Shown here piece by piece: positions 37,998-46,184 of a stretch of DNA of 64,000 nt. The position numbers and the translations under genes were made by a program. Source of the DNA: Alphaproteobacteria bacterium (lineage in GTDB: Bacteria; Myxococcota_A; UBA796; CAJQPC01); NCBI GenBank assembly GCA_020632795.1, contig JACKEV010000007.1:248001-312000 (forward strand). Reading direction: 5' to 3'. Under the pieces are notes generated by a model. The model searched no databases, had not been told where the DNA came from, and saw only the letters and a program-made list of their open reading frames with translations. Every line of letters begins with the position of its first letter. The first letter of the stretch is position 1.

Positions 37998-40349
37998 TCA
38001 GTCCTCCCGCCGAATGACGACCAGGGTGATGTCGTCGAACACCCGCTGCTCGCCCACGAAGGCCATCACGTCCTCGATGATGGCGCGCTTGATGTCCGCC
38101 GCCGGCTGCCGGTGGGTGCGGGTGGCCGCCGCGCAGAGGCGCTCCACCCCGTACTGCTCGCCCGCGGGGTTCTCGGCCTCGGTGATGCCGTCGGTGTAGA
38201 GCACCACGACGTCCCCGGGCTCCAGGCGCAGCCGAGCGCTCTCCACGAAGTCCTGGATGTCGGCGTCGATGCCCACCGGCAGGCCGAGGTCCAGGGTGTC
38301 GACCCGCTCCAGGGTGCCGTCGGCGCGCACGACGATGGCCTCCTCGTGCTGGCCGGTGAGGATCAGCTCGCCGCCCTGGTAGTCCAGGAAGGCCAGGGTG
38401 GCTGAGCGGTCCATGTTGATGCGCTGGATGTTCTCGTAGACCGTGCGGTTGATGAGGTCCAGGAAGCGCTTGGGGTCGCGCTCGCCGGCGATGAGCAGGG
38501 TGCGCACGGCGGTCTGGAGCATGATCATCAGCACGCCCGACTCCAGGCCGTGCCCGGTGACGTCGCCGATGCCGATCTTGAAGCCCCCCCCGGCGGGCAG
38601 GACGTCGTAGTAGTCGCCCCCGACCTCGTCGGCGGGCTCCATGAAGCCGGCGATGTCCAGCTCGCCGATCTCGGACAGCTCCTGCTCGCTGGGGAGCACC
38701 ATGAGCTGGAGGCGGCGGGCGACGTCCAACTCGGCCCCCAGGCGCACGTTCTCCGCCTTGAGGCGCTCGTTGAGCGCGGAGATCTCCTCGTTGGCGGCGG
38801 ACAGCTCGCGGGTGCGCTGGCGGACCAGGCCCTCGAGGTTGGAGGTGTACTCGCGGATCTCGGCGGCCATGCCCATGAAGACCCGGGTGAGGTGCCCGAC
38901 CTCGTCCTCGCTGTGGACCTCCAGCGCGACGTCGTAGTTCTTGTGGGTCAGCTCCTTCGCGGCGTCGGAGAGGGCGTCCAGGGCGGCGGTCATGCGGCGG
39001 GAGACCACCGAGACCCCCAGCACCACCGCCAGCAGGGTGGCCATGTTGATCAGGACCTGGGCGGCGGCCACCTGCTGGGTGGCCGCGGCGATGGAGGCCT
39101 GGGAGCGGGTCAGCGAGGCGTAGATCTCGCGGGCGGGCACCACCATGCCCAGGGTCCAGTGCTGCTCGTGGATGCCGTCGGGCCCGGCCCAGATGTTCAT
39201 CGCGGGCAGCCGCTGGAGCGCCAGGGCGTAGGACTCCCCGCCGATGTCGATCTCCTTGTAGGAGACTGCGTCGTCCACCGGCAGCTTGAGGCCCGCCACG
39301 GAGGCCTCGCTGCTGTCTCGCAGGCTGCGCTGGAGCACCTCGACGCCCTCGCCCGCGGCGGTGCTGCCCCGGAGCCGCAGGATCTGCTCGCCGGAGGTGT
39401 TGATGGCCAGCACGTTGCCGTCGGACTGGGCCAGGAACGCGAAGCCCGAGTCGAAGAGCTTGAGATCCTTGATGTAATCAACGATCTGGTTGATCGTGAG
39501 GTCCAGGCCCAGCGCCCCGGCGATGTCGCTCCGGTCCGCGGTGTAGATGGGGTGGAAGAGGGTCATGACCACCCCCGCGCCCCCGGCGTCCTCGTAGGGC
39601 GGGGTGAGGGTGACCTGGGTGTCGCGGGCCATGCCCGAGCCCATGCGCGCGCGCCAGCTCTCCATCAGGCCCGGGAAGTAGAACGACCAGAACGGGCTGG
39701 CGTTGTGCCCGGGGTACTTCTTGTCTGCCTCGCCCGCCGCGTCCGACCAGGGGGTCAGCCGCATGAAGGGCGCGTCTTCGCCGCCGACGTAGAAGATCTG
39801 CAGCTTGCTGGCGCCCTCGCGCTGGAAGGGGGGCAGCACGAGGTCGAAGATCGCGGTCTCCGCGAGCGCGTCGGCGACCTCGGGGCGCAGCGGGGGCGGC
39901 CCGTCCCCGGCGCTCGGCTGGAGCAGGTAGCCCCACACCGAGACCGACATCGGCTCGTCGTCGGCGTTCTGGTACCACCCGCCCTCGGGGTGGTAGCGCA
40001 GCCGGTCCTCGAAGAGCGGCAGGTGGGAGAGGGCCTGGTGCAGCGGCCCCAGCTCGTCGGCGCGGTCCTCCAGGTCCTGGAGGATGTCGGCCGCGATCTC
40101 CAGGTCCAGGGTCGCCCGCTCCAGCAGGGAGTGGGTGCGCGAGGCGCTGTCGACCACGTGGGTGCTCAGGTACTCCCGGGAGGCGTCCCCCAGGCCCTGC
40201 TCGATCTCCTTGGAGGACTCCGTGCTGAGCCGGTTGAAGCCGAACATGGCCACGGTCAGCGAGGCCAGCAGGCCCACGGCGACCCCCACCCCTGCGACCA
40301 GCAGGAAGCGCGTGCGGAGGCGCTGTCGGGGTCCGAGTTCCAGGGTCAC
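37998..40349 (-). CDS. Membrane SpoIIE-type phosphatase with Cache and HAMP domains
   Basis: A 783-residue sensor phosphatase. A transmembrane helix at residues about 15-35 precedes a large periplasmic double-Cache region (about 40-385; motifs GALGLDLTINQIVDYI and GMVVPAREIY). A second transmembrane helix lies at about 390-412, then a HAMP domain (about 413-468), a coiled coil (about 470-540) and a PP2C/SpoIIE phosphatase domain (about 550-783). The last has DEVGGDYYDVLPAGG, GDVTGHGLESGVLM and VLYTDGITEAEN, the Asp residues that bind the metals. It should sense an external ligand and dephosphorylate a STAS protein, most simply the slr1659-like one encoded downstream. It lies 12 bases after the STAS-methyltransferase gene. 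Confidence 0.9.
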   Translation of the reverse strand: MTLELGPRQRLRTRFLLVAGVGVAVGLLASLTVAMFGFNRLSTESSKEIEQGLGDASREYLSTHVVDSASRTHSLLERATLDLEIAADILQDLEDRADELGPLHQALSHLPLFEDRLRYHPEGGWYQNADDEPMSVSVWGYLLQPSAGDGPPPLRPEVADALAETAIFDLVLPPFQREGASKLQIFYVGGEDAPFMRLTPWSDAAGEADKKYPGHNASPFWSFYFPGLMESWRARMGSGMARDTQVTLTPPYEDAGGAGVVMTLFHPIYTADRSDIAGALGLDLTINQIVDYIKDLKLFDSGFAFLAQSDGNVLAINTSGEQILRLRGSTAAGEGVEVLQRSLRDSSEASVAGLKLPVDDAVSYKEIDIGGESYALALQRLPAMNIWAGPDGIHEQHWTLGMVVPAREIYASLTRSQASIAAATQQVAAAQVLINMATLLAVVLGVSVVSRRMTAALDALSDAAKELTHKNYDVALEVHSEDEVGHLTRVFMGMAAEIREYTSNLEGLVRQRTRELSAANEEISALNERLKAENVRLGAELDVARRLQLMVLPSEQELSEIGELDIAGFMEPADEVGGDYYDVLPAGGGFKIGIGDVTGHGLESGVLMIMLQTAVRTLLIAGERDPKRFLDLINRTVYENIQRINMDRSATLAFLDYQGGELILTGQHEEAIVVRADGTLERVDTLDLGLPVGIDADIQDFVESARLRLEPGDVVVLYTDGITEAENPAGEQYGVERLCAAATRTHRQPAADIKRAIIEDVMAFVGEQRVFDDITLVVIRRED

Positions 40350-40361
40350 GGGGTCACGGGG

Positions 40362-41534
40362 TCAGGGGGTGACGGGATCGAGGGGGCGGGTGCCGGAGGC
40401 GACGTAGATCGGCCAGGAGGCGAAGCCCTTGGGGCTCTCGACCGCGCGCAGGAAGCTGTCGAGGGCGTCCTGAAGCGCGGCGACGGTCTCCGGGGGCTGC
40501 GCGGTGGCCGAGGCGACGTCCTGGGTCACATAGTCCCTCCAGCCGGCGGCGACCGCCGCGAAGTCCTCGATGTCGGTGTTGAGGTTGGTGACCTCGATCC
40601 GATCCATGCGGACATCCTGGAAGCCGAAGTCCTTGAGGGCGGCGTGGGCCTTCGGGCCGAAGTTGACGTCCATGCCCAGCTTCGCGGCCATCTCGGGGAT
40701 GAGCGTGTAGGCCCAGGCCACCCGCTCGGAGCGGGGCCAGGCGTAGATGTGCCGCATCAGCTCGTTGGTGATGTACACCCGCCCCCCAGGCTTGCAGATG
40801 CGGTACAGCTCGCCGAGGATCTGCTGGGGCCGGTCGAAGATCTGGAGCGCCAGCCGGGAGATGACGAAGTCGAACTGCGCGTCCTCCAGGTAGAGGCTGG
40901 TGGCGTCGCCGTAGACGTACTCGATGTCCGCGATGCCGAACTCCCGGGCCACCGCGCGGGCGTACTCCAGGAAGGGCCGGGCGTGGTCGACCGCCACTAG
41001 GCGCCCGGGGTGGAAGGCCCCGCGCAGCAGGAGGGCGAAGTCCCCGATACCACAGCAGATGTCGGCGACGGCCATGCCCTCCTCGAGCCCGTGCAAGGCG
41101 AGCATCTTCTGCTCGTGCGACCAGATCACCCGGGTCTGGGCCCGCAGCACCGGCAGCAGGTGGTCGTTCTCGATGACCCCCTGGCCGGGGTAGAAGTCGC
41201 GATCGTAGGGCTCGACGGTGAGGCGCGGGGAGCGCGCGGCCAGGGCTGCCCCGCGCCGGGCCGCCCAGGGCACCGCGCTGGAGATGACGAGCTGGGCGGT
41301 GAGGTCGGGCCGGGCGTCGAGGATCTCCAGCAGGACCCGCCCGAGCCGGCGGAACGCCCGGTGGTTCATCAGGGGGACGCGGCGCAGGTTCACGTAGAGC
41401 CGCCCGGTGACCGAGGCCGCAGCCTCACGCAGGCAGCGCTCGGCCTCGTCCAGCTCGGCCTCGCTGGCCGGGCGGAGCGGTCCGGTGAAGGCGACCTCCT
41501 GGTTGGAGGCCAGGAAGCGGACGTTGACGCTCAT
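40362..41534 (-). CDS. STAS-like domain fused to SAM-dependent methyltransferase
   Basis: A 390-residue fusion. Residues 1 to about 112 look like an slr1659/STAS-type domain (RLYVNLRRVPLMNHRAFRRL in the core helix region). Residues about 125-390 are a class I methyltransferase with motif I ADICCGIGDFALLL (157-170), VAVDHARPFLEYA and the post-motif DFVISRLALQIFDRP with CKPGGRVYITNE. The fold is clear but the methyl acceptor is not. It starts with ATG 41534, overlapping the stop of the upstream slr1658-like gene in ATGA, which shows translational coupling. A regulated methyltransferase as output of a partner switch is unusual. Confidence 0.75.
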   Translation of the reverse strand: MSVNVRFLASNQEVAFTGPLRPASEAELDEAERCLREAAASVTGRLYVNLRRVPLMNHRAFRRLGRVLLEILDARPDLTAQLVISSAVPWAARRGAALAARSPRLTVEPYDRDFYPGQGVIENDHLLPVLRAQTRVIWSHEQKMLALHGLEEGMAVADICCGIGDFALLLRGAFHPGRLVAVDHARPFLEYARAVAREFGIADIEYVYGDATSLYLEDAQFDFVISRLALQIFDRPQQILGELYRICKPGGRVYITNELMRHIYAWPRSERVAWAYTLIPEMAAKLGMDVNFGPKAHAALKDFGFQDVRMDRIEVTNLNTDIEDFAAVAAGWRDYVTQDVASATAQPPETVAALQDALDSFLRAVESPKGFASWPIYVASGTRPLDPVTP

Positions 41535-42028
41535 GGGCGCATCCCCAGGGTCTGAGGAGGCAGCGCGAGGGCGACGAGGGCGCGATCGGCGTCCACCGCG
41601 ATCGACACCTCGACCCCGTGGAGCAGCGCCAGCTCGGCGAGCCCGCCGTGCCCGCTCGCGCCCTGGAGCAGGGCGTCGAGGTCGGGGGCGGCGGCCAGGG
41701 CGTCCCGGGCGGCCTCCAGCGCGCCCCGGGTCTCCGGGTCGGCCGTGGCCGCCAGGTCGGCGCAGAGCCGGTCCCCGCGCTGCCGGAGGCTGATCTCCAG
41801 CACCCCGTCGGCCGGGCAGGCGGCGAGCAGCTCCAGCGCCTCGCACAGCGCCCCGGACAGCTCCCGCGCGGCCATCGCGGGGTCGGCCTGGTCGTTGGTG
41901 GCGATCTCGGCGAGGAAGTCCGCCAGGCGGTGGGCCTGCGCCGCGGAGGACAGCTCCTCGCGGCGCAGGTGGAGGTCCACCAGCGGCCGGTCTCCGGGGG
42001 GAGCGCTTGAAGATGTGGCGTCTTGCAC
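41531..42028 (-). CDS. slr1658-like ATP-binding regulator, divergent copy
   Basis: A 165-residue protein whose size, position and helix pattern (HLRREELSSAAQAHRLADFLAE and ARELSGALCEALELLAACPA) resemble the N-box half of the other slr1658-like protein, though the Asn residues of the N-box are replaced. The G-box part is weak (GASGHGGLAELALLHG, residues about 122-137). Nucleotide binding is therefore uncertain. A GTG start at 42028 was chosen from AGGAG (42038-42042, minus strand) nine bases upstream. It is the first gene of the long minus-strand run and is divergent from the cyclase gene. Confidence 0.6.
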   Translation of the reverse strand: MQDATSSSAPPGDRPLVDLHLRREELSSAAQAHRLADFLAEIATNDQADPAMAARELSGALCEALELLAACPADGVLEISLRQRGDRLCADLAATADPETRGALEAARDALAAAPDLDALLQGASGHGGLAELALLHGVEVSIAVDADRALVALALPPQTLGMRP

Positions 42029-42166
42029 GGGGGTCTGCTCCTGTGGCGTGGCCGTCCGCGGGTGACGGTCCGAACGCCAGCGGACATGGTATCTGGTCTC
42101 AACGCTGCGGGGGCGCCGCCGCTTCGCGGACGCACAGGTGTGCGATACTCCCGCGGTCCTGGACCG

Positions 42167-42171
42167 GGAGG
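42167..42171 (+). promoter_or_regulatory. Ribosome binding site fixing the GTG start of the cyclase
   Basis: GGAGG at 42167-42171 precedes GTG 42179 by seven bases. The frame is open further upstream, but no better start is present, so the cyclase is taken to begin here. Confidence 0.55.
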
Positions 42172-42178
42172 TGAGCGG

Positions 42179-43216
42179 GTGCTGTCGGACGATCCTCTGC
42201 TGGATGGTGCGCTCTCTGAGGTGGAGCGCGCGCGGCTCTCGGCGCTGCTGGACGGGCTGCGCGACCAGGGGGCCGACACCGGGGAGCTGGCGGGCCTCGT
42301 GGAGCGCCTGCTGGAGACGCTCACCGACGTGGAGCTGCTCTACACCTCGGTCCTGGAGCACAGCACGGGCATGGAGAACGAGCTGTCCGCCCAGAACGAG
42401 CGCATCACCGGGCTGATGGACAACATGCGCCGCTACCTGTCCCACCAGCTCTTCCAGCTCATCGTCGGCGGTCAGGTGGACGCCAGCACCCGGCACCGCC
42501 GCCGCCGCCTCACCATCTTCTTCTCGGACCTCGTGGGCTTCACCGCGCTGACCGACTCGGTCGAGGCCGAGGTGCTCGCGGAGATGCTCAACAGCTACCT
42601 GGACCGCATGGCGGCCATCGCCATCCGCTGGGGCGGCACCATCGACAAGTTCATCGGCGACGCGGTGATGGTGTTCTTCGGAGACAGCGACGACGCTGAC
42701 CCCGCCGACGAGGCCCTGCGCTGCGTCCGGATGGCCCTGGAGATGCAGACCAGCATGGAGGATCTCCAGGAGGGCTGGCGCCGGCTGGGCATCGTGCAGC
42801 CCCTGCGCACCCGCATGGGCATCAACACCGGGCACTGCACGGTGGGCAACTTCGGCTCCGAGCACCGCATGGACTACACCGTGGTCGGCGGTCAGGTGAA
42901 CGTGGCCTCCCGGCTGGAGGGCCTCGCCCCCCCCGGCGGCGTCCTCATCAGCGGCGCGACCCACGCCCTGGTGCGGGACGCCGTGGAGTGCGTGCAGCGG
43001 GGCACCGTGCAGGTCAAGGGCGTGCACCAGCCCATCGAGACCTGGGAGGTCGTCGGGCTCCTGAGCGAGCAGCCCACCTCGGGGGCCCTCGCGGAGCTGG
43101 AGCAGGGCGGGTTCGCGCTGGAGTCCCTGCGCTTCGACCCCGAGCAGACGACCGCCATCCAGCGGGCGGAGCTGGAGCGGCTGCTGAAGCGGGCGCTGAG
43201 CCTGCTGGAGCGCTGA
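42179..43216 (+). CDS. Class III adenylate/guanylate cyclase
   Basis: A 345-residue soluble protein. Residues 1 to about 95 are helical, with a coiled coil (MENELSAQNERITGLMDNMRR). Residues about 105-290 are the cyclase catalytic domain. FFSDLVGFTAL carries the first metal Asp and GTIDKFIGDAVMVFFG the second Asp plus a substrate-selecting Lys. MGINTGHCTVGNFG is followed by MDYTVVGGQVNVASRLE, with the Asp/Thr and Asn/Arg pair. The Lys and Asp pattern favours ATP as substrate, so cAMP is the likely product. No transmembrane segment is seen. It is divergent from the partner-switch operon, 150 bases away, and could be co-regulated with it. Confidence 0.88.
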   Translation: MLSDDPLLDGALSEVERARLSALLDGLRDQGADTGELAGLVERLLETLTDVELLYTSVLEHSTGMENELSAQNERITGLMDNMRRYLSHQLFQLIVGGQVDASTRHRRRRLTIFFSDLVGFTALTDSVEAEVLAEMLNSYLDRMAAIAIRWGGTIDKFIGDAVMVFFGDSDDADPADEALRCVRMALEMQTSMEDLQEGWRRLGIVQPLRTRMGINTGHCTVGNFGSEHRMDYTVVGGQVNVASRLEGLAPPGGVLISGATHALVRDAVECVQRGTVQVKGVHQPIETWEVVGLLSEQPTSGALAELEQGGFALESLRFDPEQTTAIQRAELERLLKRALSLLER

Positions 43217-43226
43217 CAGAGGCACC

Positions 43227-44357
43227 TCAGGTTCCGGTCGCCAGCACGCCGGAGAACAGGTGGAGGGCGGTGCGGCCGGCCAGAGGGGCCAGCTCGAACC
43301 CCCCGAAGAAGCCCCCCAGAGGCAGCCCCTCCAGGTAGCCGCGGATGACCGCCGGGTCGTAGTCCGGCATGCCCTGGAAGGCGGGCCCCCGCCCGGCGCA
43401 GTTGATCCAGAGCCCGAAGGCCGGGGGGCGCTGCTGGAGCGCCCGGTGCTCCAGGAGCATCGCGTTGAGGTCCGAGCGGGACTGCTCGACGTCCCGGCGC
43501 ACGAAGACCACCTGCTGGCCCGGGTCCACCTCCACCCCCAGGTCGAGCGTGCCCTTCTCCCAGTCCACCCCGGCCACCGGGCGGACGAGGAACGCCCGCC
43601 GGCCCGCCCCGTCCGGCTCGGCGACGAGCCCCGCCATCACCCCCCGGACGTCGGGCTGGTCGCCCGCGATGCGCTGCACCACCTCCGCGAGCGCGCTGAC
43701 CGCGGGCGCGCCGTCCAATTCGAACACCGCGCGCCCCCGACAGCGGGTGACCGTCAGGACCGGCGAGATGACGCCGCAGGACTGGGTCAACCCGACGCGG
43801 GGGCGGCAGCCTCGGATGACGAGCGCGACGGCCGCGTCCGTGGCCACGGCGTCCCCGTCGAAGACCCGGTCCCGCCCGCGGGGGTTGGTCGCGCCGCCCC
43901 CGACGACCAGCGTGTCCGGCGCGACGCGGGCGGCCTCCGCCAGGAAGGGGTCGGCCTTGAAGTGGTTCGCGGTCGGCATCAGCACGACGAGGTCGTCGGG
44001 CCCGGTCCCGGCGAGCAGCGCGACGGCGGACGCCTCCGGGTTGTCGAACAGGCGGTGGGCCAGCCGCGCCTCGAAGCGCTCCGCGGGGCCCGAGAACACC
44101 ATCAGCCCCAGCCCAGGCTGCCCCACCACCTCCTGATCCCCGACGGTGATCCCCGCCGACACGCAGCCGGCGATCACCCGGGTGCCCAGAGCCTCCACCA
44201 GGGCGCGGCGCAGGCTGACCAGGCGCGGGTTGTGGTGCCCCGTGGCCCAGGCCAGCGCCGCGACCGGCTGCGGCACATCGGCGCGCGCCGCCTGCGCGGC
44301 CTCCTGGACCGCGACGATCCCATCTTCTTCGGTGGAGAGGGCGACGGCGACGCGCAT
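43227..44357 (-). CDS. FIST domain sensory protein
   Basis: A 376-residue soluble protein with the FIST_N and FIST_C organisation. The N-terminal half has ALAWATGHHNPRLVSLRRAL and GCVSAGITVGDQEV; the middle has GGGATNPRGRDRVF with CRPRVGLTQSCGVISP. The C-terminal half ends GLWINCAGRGPAFQG ... LPLGGFFGGFELAPL. FIST domains bind small ligands and often feed into histidine kinase or cyclic nucleotide signalling. Ten bases separate its end from the convergent cyclase gene, which fits a signalling neighbourhood. Confidence 0.85.
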   Translation of the reverse strand: MRVAVALSTEEDGIVAVQEAAQAARADVPQPVAALAWATGHHNPRLVSLRRALVEALGTRVIAGCVSAGITVGDQEVVGQPGLGLMVFSGPAERFEARLAHRLFDNPEASAVALLAGTGPDDLVVLMPTANHFKADPFLAEAARVAPDTLVVGGGATNPRGRDRVFDGDAVATDAAVALVIRGCRPRVGLTQSCGVISPVLTVTRCRGRAVFELDGAPAVSALAEVVQRIAGDQPDVRGVMAGLVAEPDGAGRRAFLVRPVAGVDWEKGTLDLGVEVDPGQQVVFVRRDVEQSRSDLNAMLLEHRALQQRPPAFGLWINCAGRGPAFQGMPDYDPAVIRGYLEGLPLGGFFGGFELAPLAGRTALHLFSGVLATGT

Positions 44358-44559
44358 GCGCGAACCTCAGGTCGACCGTGCGAGACCCCGACGGTACCCT
44401 GTGTCGGGCGAAACCTCCCCCCGGGAGAACCTGAACGGAGCGGGGTCGCGGCGGATTGGTCGGCTACGACCCCGACCATCACGGGCTTATTCTCGATGTG
44501 ACGTCCGCTGTCCGGGGCGGCGCGGCCCGGCGGACGCGGGGCGTGCTACGGTGGGCGCG

Positions 44560-46080
44560 ATGGTCCGCCTTCGCCGATGGTCACCCGGGCCCGCCTGGCT
44601 GCTCACCGCCGCGCTGGGCGTCGGCTGCACCGGCGGGCCGGAGCCCGCCGACCCGGGGCGCGTCGCGGAGGCTGCGGGCTTTGACGTCCTGCGCCGCGCC
44701 GCGCTCTCCCCGATGGAGGGGCCCGTCGTGCGCTACGACGGCTACGTGGTGCGGCCGGTCAGCCTCCAGGTCTTCGAAGGCTTCCGGGTGTCCGCGGCCC
44801 TCTGGCTGCCGGACGGCCCCGGCCCCCACCCGGGCGTGCTCGTGGCCCACGGGCACTTCGGGGAGGGCAAGTCCGCCGGGGAGTCCCAGGGCCCAGCCCA
44901 CGCCCTGGCGCGGGCCGGCTACGCCGCGCTCGCCGTGGACACCCCCGGGGTCGAGGAGGGCGACCTGCCCGGCCGCCGCATCCACTTCGAGGCCGGCGCC
45001 CACGGCCGCGCCCTGCTCGCCAGCGCGGGGACCTCGGCGATGGCCGCGCAGCTCCACGGCCTGGTCGCCGGGCTGGACTACCTCGACGGGCGGCCGGACG
45101 TGGGGCCGCTGGCGGTCATCGGGGCCTCGGGGGGGGCGGTGCAGGCCCTCTACCTGCTCTTCGTGGACCCCCGGCCGGTGGGCGCGGTGCTCGCCTCCTA
45201 TGTGCCCATGCCTCGGGAGGCCCGCGCGGGGGGCTGCGCCTGCGATGGCCTGCCGGGCTGGCCCGGCCCCGACCCCCGCCTGCTCGCCGCCACGCCGCGC
45301 CCCACCCTCTGGCTCTCCGAGCTGGAGCAGCCGCCCCCCGAGGGCCTGCCCCGCAGCGCGACCCACCGGGTCCTCCCCGGCGGCCACGGCTACAGCGACG
45401 CGATGGTCGCCGCCACCCTGGACTGGCTCAGCGATCGGCTGGGCGGCGGCGAGGCGGTGGAGGGGCCGGTGCCCTACACCGACCCCGCCCGCCTGCGCTC
45501 CCGCAGCGTGGGGACGGCGCGCTTCGCCGACCTGCTCCACCCCGAGGACCCGCCCCGCTGGAGCCCCGCCCCGGACCTCGACGCGCCCTATACCGTGGAC
45601 TGTGCGGGGGAGGGCCCAAGGGTCATCCTGGCCGGGGGGGAGGCCGCCGACCGCGCGGCTCTGGAGGCGGCCGGGTTCTCCGCCTGCACCCTGGCGGTTC
45701 GCGCGGACGAGGTCGGGCTGGACGAGGGGTTGATCACGCAGCGCCCCTACGTCGACCGCTTCGCCGGGGCGCTCGCGGCGGCGGCGGCGCGGGAGCGCGC
45801 GGTGGGGGTCTACGCGGCGCGGGCCTGGGGGGTCGCGGCCGAGGGCGCCGCGTCCCTGCCCGAGGCCCCGCCCTACGTGCTGCGCGATCCCCTGACCCGC
45901 CCCCAGGACGTCGACCCCGCGCGAGACCCGGCCTGGGTCCACGCGCCGGGTTGGTGGTGGCGCGAAGATCCATATGCCAAAGCAGTGGTCACCGGCGCCG
46001 ATCCGGTGGCCCTCGCGGCCCGCCTCGCGGCCACCCCGGAGGCCGCCGCAGCCTTGACAGGGCGCGAAGTGACGCCATAG
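44560..46080 (+). CDS. Alpha/beta hydrolase (esterase-like) lipoprotein
   Basis: A 506-residue lipoprotein with a basic, longer leader and lipobox Cys23 (ALGVGC). The central domain (residues about 50-310) is an alpha/beta hydrolase of the acetyl-xylan-esterase or dienelactone-hydrolase kind. It has VLVAHGHFGEG at the oxyanion hole, nucleophile elbow GASGG with Ser190, and His in LPGGHGYSDAM. Its C-terminal 180 residues are Ala-rich with another alpha/beta pattern that I cannot place. It should act at the outer membrane or in the periplasm on an ester. The upstream 202-base gap separates it from the divergent FIST gene; no strong promoter was recognised. Confidence 0.7.
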   Translation: MVRLRRWSPGPAWLLTAALGVGCTGGPEPADPGRVAEAAGFDVLRRAALSPMEGPVVRYDGYVVRPVSLQVFEGFRVSAALWLPDGPGPHPGVLVAHGHFGEGKSAGESQGPAHALARAGYAALAVDTPGVEEGDLPGRRIHFEAGAHGRALLASAGTSAMAAQLHGLVAGLDYLDGRPDVGPLAVIGASGGAVQALYLLFVDPRPVGAVLASYVPMPREARAGGCACDGLPGWPGPDPRLLAATPRPTLWLSELEQPPPEGLPRSATHRVLPGGHGYSDAMVAATLDWLSDRLGGGEAVEGPVPYTDPARLRSRSVGTARFADLLHPEDPPRWSPAPDLDAPYTVDCAGEGPRVILAGGEAADRAALEAAGFSACTLAVRADEVGLDEGLITQRPYVDRFAGALAAAAARERAVGVYAARAWGVAAEGAASLPEAPPYVLRDPLTRPQDVDPARDPAWVHAPGWWWREDPYAKAVVTGADPVALAARLAATPEAAAALTGREVTP

Positions 46081-46184
46081 GGCCACCGCACGGGAGCAAA
46101 CCACGATATCTTGCCCAGGCTCCGTCGGCGGCCGGCGTCACACGCGGTCACCGGTCCCAGGCTCGGACACCAGGAGGGCTGCCC

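Noticed and set aside
44358..44559. Search for a promoter or small RNA in the 202-base divergent gap between the FIST and esterase genes.
   Set aside because: Only weak GC hairpins were seen, with no convincing -10/-35 pair or terminator-like tail.
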